Positions 57,411-64,000 of a DNA stretch of 64,000 bases are shown here, one piece after another (position 1 is the stretch's first letter; each line of letters opens with the position of its first letter). The notes beneath the pieces are model-generated. The model did not search any database, was not told the origin of the DNA, and was given only the letters and a program-made list of their open reading frames with translations. This DNA is from Owenia fusiformis. Its lineage: Eukaryota > Annelida > Polychaeta > Sabellida > Oweniidae. Made by a program: the position numbers and the translations under genes. The stretch spans positions 16,424,020-16,488,019 of the forward strand of contig CAIIXF020000012.1 of the NCBI GenBank assembly GCA_903813345.2. The letters are read 5' to 3'.

Positions 57411-58722
57411 AGAGAAATGATTCAGTCAATAATATACACAGTCCAGGGCTTAATCTGTTAATTCCTCAAATAAAATGGCAGTAAGAATCTCTAATTAGCT
57501 TGAACTTAGCTACAAAGCTATAAGTGATATTTATCGCAACGCATTTAGCAAACGCAAAACAATAGAAACGTAAAGTAGCGAACACAAGTTAATGCCTGGG
57601 TCACATATGCTCCGATCCATCGGCCGGCGCCCGCCCAATTGAGTGTTTTGTTCAATACTGTATTCAATTTTGAACGAAATACTCAATTGGCCGGACTTTG
57701 CCTTGATTTGGAACTGGACATCGGCCTTAACTGGACTTGGACCTGGACTGGCCTTGGACATTGACTGAACTTGGGCCTTGACTTGGACATTGACTTTGAC
57801 CTGGACTGGACTTGGACTACACTTGAACCTGGACTGACCTCGGACCTGGACTTGTACTTGGACATGGATTTGGACTTTGACCTTATTCTGGACTTTGACT
57901 GGACCGGACCTTACCTGGACTTGGACCTGGATCCATACTTGGACCTTGACCTTGAGTTGGACCTGGACCTGTAACTGGACTGGTATTTTTTCAATATTTT
58001 CTTCTCTTTTCTTCGAGATTTTTTGCAAAAGAAAAAATTTGTTCCAGGCCCAATTGGCAAAAAAAAGTTTTGCTTAGAGGCTTTTTGGGCAAATAATGTT
58101 TTTTTTAAATAATGCCTTGAAGCAAAACGAAAACGTTTTTTGGGTAAAAGCCTCGAAGAAAAACGTTTTTTGCCAAAAAGCCTCGAACCAAAAGTTTTTT
58201 TTGAAAAAAGCTTGTTTTGTCAAAAAAAAACTCGAACCAAAACGTTTTTTGAAAAAAACCTCTTAAGATAAATGTAGAACAACCATTTTAAATTGTCTTC
58301 AGTACTTTTTGTAAAGCTGCTTGACCTGATAAAAGAAATGTATGCAAAAAGGTTATTGTTATGTTATTCAATTCTTTTGGGAAAGGGTTAAACTTGAACA
58401 TAAAGTTTAATGAATTTGCATTTTGATTCAGTGATACTCCTTTTTAGGGCAAAGCTGTAGCATGGCTAAAGCAGGGGGCCTTGGAATGAGATCTTAGACT
58501 TAAAAAATGGTTCCAATGTTCGGTCACATTGCAAGCCCTAGAGCAGTAGAGCAAAGTGAACCTCTTGACTTTCATCACGATATTGTATTTGCTTTATTTT
58601 CTTGTACCCTTCTGCCCTTGAGGGATTGAATGGGAATTTGCATTGTTATTGTTACGGTATTAAATAAATATACGTATCTTAAAATAAAAAGTAAAAATAC
58701 ATTCAGTACCTCTTTCAGTAAC
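57411..58722 (+). repeat. 5' module, copy U4, truncated
   Basis: Palindrome from about 57597, GGACYT tract 57692-57985, 30-bp minisatellite 58060-58265. Homology to U2 ends at CTTTCAGTAAC (58722), about 400 bp before exon 1 would be expected. No hydrolase exon follows. This is the right boundary of the duplicated region within the window. Confidence 0.8.
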
Positions 58723-58771
58723 AACAGGATCTTAAGAGGTTCTGGACAAATCATTTGATTCTGGACTTGTC

Positions 58772-59250
58772 ATATTTTTTTTTCAACGAAATCACATCCA
58801 AGGGTTGAATTTTTATTAGCTATTTAGAGAGTGAGTCCTGCCTAGTATTAATTTCAATAAAAAAGTTAAAATAGAACCCTATTTGAGAGTCAATCTTATA
58901 CTTACATTACATTGATAAATTAAGGCAAATCCTGAAATATTTTTAAAGTGCATTTTTTATGAAATATTATCCAGCAAGTATTTAAATGAAACGGTCTTAT
59001 TTAAATACAAATCATAACATGATATTTTTCATGAAACATTTTTCAATGAAATTCAATTGAAGGGTCAAGATAAAACGAGCTAATTTAGGTGAAAACCCTT
59101 ACATGATGATGTGTTTTCATAACTTCTTTCATAAAATTCCATCAAGGGGTGAAGATAAAATGATCGAATTTAAGTGATTTAAGGATCACGAGAATATGTT
59201 TTCTTTGATATTTTCTATGAAATCCCATCCAATGGTCAAGGTAAAATTTT
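58772..59250 (+). repeat. degenerate tandem repeat
   Basis: Four diverged copies of a TTTCAATGAAATTCAATT..AAGGGTCAAGATAAAA-type motif, near 58772, 59040, 59128 and 59213. No gene seen. Confidence 0.5.
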
Positions 59251-59459
59251 GATTTTGATTTTGATTTGGTCACGTGTTCGAAAGATCCATATAAGGCCCA
59301 TAGAACCATATAGGAACGTCATTTGAAGGTCACGTGATAGATCCATATAAGGCTTTTAGAACCATTTATGGAAAGATGAGGGAAGCCCCTGACACCTGTT
59401 TCACGATTTTTATGCACTTCATTATTGTACCGAAGTTTGCCGATTCGATTCGTCGTATT

Positions 59460-59651
59460 TCGGAATCCTGGTGACAATTTTATACTCCATTGGAGTATTT
59501 TTGACCTACTTCTTATGACGGAAATTCCCGAACCTTGTTCGGATTAATCCGGATTTTCTGACCTACCTTATCTACCGAGATTTCACGAGTTAACATTCGT
59601 CTCATTCCGGAATCCTGGTGACAATTTTATACTCCATTGGAGTATTTTTGA
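59460..59651 (+). repeat. 44-bp direct repeat pair, 148 bp apart
   Basis: CGGAATCCTGGTGACAATTT and the following 24 bp, including the palindrome ATACTCCATTGGAGTAT, occur identically at about 59460-59503 and 59608-59651. Just upstream, a GATCCATATAAGGC block is also duplicated (near 59285 and 59340). Confidence 0.7.
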
Positions 59652-59715
59652 TCTACTTTTTCTGGATTTTGCCCTACTTATTATATCTTGACAACAAGCA
59701 AATCAAAAAGTTCGA

Positions 59716-59792
59716 CATGAACGGGTCTCGATCAACTAACCTAGACTATGGAAGCCAGGCACGCTAACCATTAGGCCAACGAGCTACCGATA
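59716..59792 (-). ncRNA. degenerate tRNA-like sequence (SINE head or tRNA pseudogene)
   Basis: On the minus strand: TAGCTCGTTGG, then CCTAATGGTTAGC and CTTCCA, then GATCGAGACCCG. The first parts resemble an A box and D-arm of a tRNA-Gly(TCC)-like gene and the last a B box with an insertion. The acceptor stem does not pair well, so it is unlikely to be a working tRNA. Confidence 0.35.
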
Positions 59793-59888
59793 TGAAAGAA
59801 CAAAAGTATTATATATTTATACCGAGCGTCAATTCAAAATGATCCTCACTTTTGTCTCCACTTAAATACGACTCGTCAGTTGTATCCA

Positions 59889-59970
59889 GAATAGTAGAAC
59901 GCCTATGGCGCTAGTGAATAACCAAGTCCCAGGTGAGTGGTTCGTATCCCTCCGTGATATACTATTTTTG
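59889..59970 (+). ncRNA. second tRNA-like sequence with Pol III terminator
   Basis: Plus strand: TATGGCGCTAGTGAATAAC (A-box-like), GTGGTTCGTATCCC (B-box-like, GTTCGNNNC), then TTTTT. It lies head-to-head with the minus-strand tRNA-like sequence 100 bp upstream. A 26-bp block just before it (GACTCGTCAGTTGTATCCAG) recurs inverted at 63228-63253, so it is probably SINE-related. Confidence 0.35.
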
Positions 59971-60912
59971 TTTTATTAAATACGACAGAAAGGAGCAAGG
60001 TGTAGGTTGAAAACAAGACGTTAGTTTGTTTCAAAACAGTTTGGAAACATTAATCTCTGGAACATTATTTTTTCAACACTGATACAAATTTCCCTGACAT
60101 TTCCCTGACATGTCTACCGTTTCAAAATTCCCGGTCATCTTTGGCCCTTTTGACCTAATTTTAAAATTACCTGACATTTCCAGCACTTGGAAAATCAAGT
60201 CAATTTCCCTGACATTTCCAGCTGTGAATGAACCCTGGAAATATCCCACTGGCTCGCCCTATGAATCGCTAGCACAGATTGGATTGATTAGTGTTTCAAA
60301 ATGGTGGACGAAGTGTTTGATTAGATAATTTACATATTAAGCTTCTTAAAGGGGCAACAAGGCCTGTACATAGAAAATTCGAAATTTTTCACATTTTCTG
60401 AATTTTTAGGGCAACATTTGGCTTTAACATCTTTTTTTATACATTTTTTCTTAAAATGTATGGATAAAGAATAAAATTTCAGCATTAAGCAGTGCAAATT
60501 CAGTTCAAAGCTTCTATAAAGGGAGTCCAACTTATAGATTTTGAAAATCCGACTCGTTTAAAGAAGAATATCAGCAGCTTAAATCACGCCTTGTGATCAT
60601 ACAAAATGGATGGAGGGGGGGGGGGGGTAGGCGATTTCTGCAAGAAAACTCAACAAATTTGGAAGATTTATTTTTTTCAAGATAAAATTTACAACTGAAT
60701 TGCCAAATGAATAGGCGCAGTGCATGGCAAAATATGTAAGGTCTTCTAGTATTTTTTGAACTGATACGCTTCTAAGATATGAGATCTATTATAAAAGGCG
60801 CATCATCATCATCATCATCATCATCATCAACATGCAAAAGTCAATGTTTTTGCTATAAATCAGGCAACAATGGTCTACACGACCTGTAATAAATAGGTAT
60901 GAGGGGCGTTAT
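59971..60912. other. intergenic with simple repeats
   Basis: No gene seen. Holds a triple CCCTGACATTTCC motif (about 60090-60220), a G run near 60615 and an (ATC)n microsatellite at 60801-60829. Confidence 0.5.
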
Positions 60913-61708
60913 TAGAGAATTTTCGTTATAAGTTTTTTAAAAACTTATACGTATACTTATACTTATAAACCGAATAAACAAGGTGTTTCATAATTTCCTA
61001 ATTCGTCGGGAAATATCTCCTAGGACGGTAATAAAAAGGGCCAATGGCATACCATCCGTACCCCCTTGATGTAAAGCATGTTTAGTTGTGTCATATGTGT
61101 TTTCTAGAATCAAATAGGCTGATATAGCACACGGGTTTTACAGATTTATCTACTCTCAAATATATTTTTTGTAGATGATCGTTTTGAATCACCTTGTAGA
61201 AATAACGAAGGGAGAATTAGTTCAGCTAATGAATGAGTCGAGCTATTTGATTGGATACTATGCCTATTCAGCCAATTAATTTTAATAAGCCATTCTGGTC
61301 AGTTGGTCCACACATATACTATGCGGAGATCCAACTCTGTAAGTTTATAATCTGCGTATAAAGGCCCTTTTATACGTAAAAACTTAAAAATTGACCTTAT
61401 AATTTCATGAGAACTTTGAAATGATCGACTCGTTCGTGTAGTGATTCACTTAAAAGGGTCTTGTTTATCGTACACTACAAGGACCCGTCAACTAGAATTT
61501 AGTTTATCGTGTTCATAATTGACACTAGCAAAGGACATTGTATTCGCAGTCCCTAGTTGATGATGAAGCTTGACTATATCGGGAATAGTTATGCCCCACT
61601 TGGTACAGATTATGAAAATCAATTTGAATTGATTTTAGTTCGACAAGACCCTTTAAACTATAAGTATACGTATAAGTTTTTGAAACAACTTATAACGAAA
61701 ATTCTCTA
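60913..61708. mobile_element. 796-bp non-autonomous DNA transposon with TTAT target duplication
   Basis: Terminal inverted repeats of about 50 bp begin TAGAGAATTTTCGTTATAAG and continue to a shared ACTTATACGTATAC block. Both ends are flanked by TTAT (60909-60912 and 61709-61712). The interior has shorter mirror pieces (AAGGGTCTTG at 61456 against CAAGACCC at 61644). No transposase. The 87-codon open frame at its right end is not a gene. Confidence 0.8.
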
Positions 61709-61712
61709 TTAT

Positions 61713-62745
61713 CACAACACTGACATTGCTCACTTTTTAAAGTTGTTTCAAAGCGTTATATGTAAATGGGCGTGTGGAAGGCCCGTGGGTGGCAATAAAA
61801 TAACTCGAACTTCAAATTAAAATATATATAAAATAGTATATTTCAAACTTCAATGTTTAAAATACAATGCTCTGTAATGTACAACATGAACTCTTACAGC
61901 AACTACTGACAAGCCAACACCCAATGCAAACTCAGCTACATGTGAGTGAGAAAGACCATATAGGGGAACAATAGATATATAAAACTGACACAGTTTGCAT
62001 AGTTGAATAACTCAAGGTGAAAAGTGAACATGGTATTAAAAGAGTAAAACTGCAAACAACCTACTTAGGGACCTGTTATATTGAGATGAATAGGGATTGA
62101 TTAATATGAACAGTAATAATATAAAATGTGAAAATGACCATGTTACATATACAAAAAAATAACACAATTGTTACAAAATCACAAAAAGTGAAATATCTAT
62201 TCTTGTATTGCATTTTCGTTCACTGGACATATTTTAATTGCATTGCTATTAGGTACATTTTAAGGGTGATATGAAAATTGAACCACGAAAACAGATGTAC
62301 TTTAAGTTAAAGGGAACTTTCTACCATACCCGCCATGCTATCTGACCCGAACGAGCCACCTTGTGGTGAGATTGGTAACTACCTGCTCGCATCTGCGTTA
62401 TAACGCAGAGACATAAACGTATACACAAGGAAACGATAGGAGATAACCTATTTTATCTCTGTATACATTTTAACTTTAATACATCGTTGAATCGAATTTG
62501 TCCAAAGGTCTTGAAACGTAAAATACCTAAATATTTATCTTAGACCTTGGGATGACCTTGTACAAGAAACATTAATGTTGACCTCGGTTCATCTAATCAT
62601 AATTCGCCAAGGGCCATAGTATCATCAAACGCCAAATACCTAGACATTGATCGTTTACTTGGATTTAAATAAGGAGTATGATTTTAAAATTGTCTAGGTC
62701 GTGGTTAAGCAACAATAGTATGTTCGAAATACCGCTGTGTAATGC
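61713..62745. other. intergenic with partial ATGCGAGTAG-family MITE (62172-62394)
   Basis: The MITE fragment keeps GGGTGATATGAAAATTGAAC, AGTTAAAGGGAACTTT and the right end CTGCTCGCATCTGC. The remainder is AT-rich and featureless. Confidence 0.5.
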
Positions 62746-62852
62746 CTGGATCACATTTGCTGCGAGTATTTTGTTCAAAATTGAATACATTTCTGAACAC
62801 AATACTCAATCGGCTGGGCGCCGTAGTGAAAATCGGAGCAAATGTGACCAAG
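62746..62852. mobile_element. 107-bp palindromic MITE, complete copy
   Basis: Ends CTGGATCACATTTGCT and AGCAAATGTGACCAAG are inverted; the interior is a second palindrome (GAGTATTTTGTTCA...TGAACACAATACTC). It defines the full form of the element whose left half opens each 5' module. The 88-codon frame across it is incidental. Confidence 0.75.
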
Positions 62853-63280
62853 ACATAAAACAATTGAATAATACTGTATCAGTTTCACATTTACAGCGGT
62901 CAAAAGCATTTACAAAAAAACCGCCAGAGTTGGCAATCATATAAAATGAAACCAATCCCGCTGTGATTCATAGAAATAACTAATTTACTGCATTGATTTC
63001 AATGTTATAACCATGTCGATTTACATGAGTGTCCGATTCATTGTACCAAATTTAAACCTTGACTGTTTTCCAGAAAGCAATAAGCTGACATATATCATAT
63101 TTTACATTTTAATACAACTGAAAAGATAATAAATGTTTTAATATAAAGTTGACGTAGTTATAAATGTTTTCAGCGTAAAATCAAAGCACAACCATATAAT
63201 TAAAAACATTACGCTGGGATTCCAACTGGATACAACTGACGAGTTGTATTTAGGTGGCCTAAAGTGCTGCTTATTTTTTC
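62853..63280. other. intergenic, no gene recognised
   Basis: Only the 26-bp SINE-like block at 63228-63253, which matches 59865-59890 in reverse, stands out. Confidence 0.4.
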
Positions 63281-63284
63281 GTGA

Positions 63285-63545
63285 AGCCACTCAGTAAAAT
63301 TACGATTTCTCTCAACCCTGATGTTCAATCAACATCATTCGAGTATCTATATGTTCCTGACACGTTCGGGCATCCGGTTATGACAACGTCTACCCAATGT
63401 TTGCACGAGAAATTGACGTAATTCATGACTGAAATCGGGAAGACTAAAATAAGTGATATTCTTTCAGAATTGTTTATAATAACTATTTACAAAAACGTTC
63501 CCGAGACACAATCCATTTAGGTAGGGTTTGTTTTAAAGTCGAAAA
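63285..63545 (+). pseudogene. coding-like fragment, plus copy of an inverted pair
   Basis: Conceptual frame includes LSKITISLNPDVQSTSF and YVPDTFGHP, then, after a gap and shift, IYKNVPETQSI. These match the minus-strand frame at 63753-63953 with many third-position differences, the pattern of sequence once under protein constraint. A stop and frame changes break this copy. I do not recognise the protein. Confidence 0.4.
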
Positions 63546-63752
63546 GCCCCAATAAGACAATACAAACCCAGATTAAACCCAGAAGAATGCAGATTTCATG
63601 TAATGATTTACGTTCATGTAAACAAGGAAAGTACATATAATCCCCATATAAAACACTGGTCTACGTGACATGTAAACACAGGTTCAAATTGAAATATAGA
63701 AAATTTTCAACATAGCATTAATGCTTCTGTGTTCTGTATGCCCCTCTACCTG

Positions 63753-63953
63753 CTAATAAGGCAATGTATCTTCAAATAAAACCTTAGCCAAGTAGATAAG
63801 GGTCTCTGGAACACTTTTGTAAATAGTTTTCACAAGCAATTTTATTCCCGGACGCCCAAACGTGTCAGGAACACATATATATTTGAATGATCTTGATTGG
63901 ACATCAGGTTGCAGAGAAATCGTATTTTTACTGAGTGGATCATTGAATTTCAT
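63753..63953 (-). pseudogene. coding-like fragment, minus copy of an inverted pair
   Basis: 66-codon open frame with PLSKNTISLQPDVQSRSF, VPDTFGRPG and TIYKSVPETLIYL. It pairs with the broken plus-strand copy. It could be a terminal exon of a gene extending off the window, or a fragment of a transposon protein. No known domain recognised. Confidence 0.35.
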
Positions 63954-64000
63954 AGATCTAGAGGCCCTTCAGGAGTGGAAAACCTTAAATTATCAGAGAT

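Noticed and set aside
59716-59792. Functional tRNA-Gly gene
   Set aside because: Acceptor stem does not pair and the B box carries an insertion; better called a tRNA-like relic.

Overview
The window is eukaryotic and looks like AT-rich invertebrate DNA, probably from a marine animal such as a mollusc (the phylum is an inference, low confidence). Evidence: genes split by GT-AG introns, LINE retrotransposons, many inverted-repeat MITEs, and long satellite arrays inside introns. There are no operons or bacterial gene-packing features. Protein-coding genes fill only a small part of the sequence; most of the rest is repeats.

The core (about 11.3-58.7 kb) is a tandem segmental duplication with a period of about 26 kb. 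Each unit reads: 43-bp satellite, an intronless glutamine synthetase/lengsin-like gene (440 aa), a 1.7-kb 5' module made of a MITE-like palindrome, a GGACYT hexanucleotide tract and a 30-bp minisatellite, then a seven-exon gene for a secreted class-C-type beta-lactamase-like serine hydrolase (550 aa) with a 52-bp satellite in intron 1. Unit 1 has synthetase 15207-16529 and hydrolase 18844-29112. Unit 2 has synthetase 41246-42568 and hydrolase 44878-56442. After hydrolase 1 come a second 5' module and an orphan exon 1 (31861-32174) whose intron runs into a 52-bp satellite, an L1-like LINE and the 43-bp satellite of unit 2. After hydrolase 2 there is a fourth 5' module, which ends before exon 1 (about 58722). 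Both synthetases and both hydrolases look intact and keep their catalytic motifs.

Mobile DNA is layered. The L1-like LINE (36910-39770) carries a nested MITE with a 9-bp target duplication. A second, unrelated LINE sits in intron 1 of hydrolase 2 (47282-51282); its reading frame is interrupted only by a TA-flanked mariner-type transposon (48572-49522). A 1.1-kb TA-flanked foldback element lies inside the orphan copy's satellite. Copy 1 of intron 1 preserves the empty site for both LINEs.

The left flank (1-11.3 kb) and right flank (58.7-64 kb) contain no gene I can support. They hold MITEs and foldback elements with readable target duplications, one LINE tail, two degenerate tRNA-like sequences, and a diverged inverted pair of coding-like fragments at 63.3-63.95 kb. 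No link in function between the synthetase and the hydrolase can be shown from sequence; the firm observation is that they have been amplified together.
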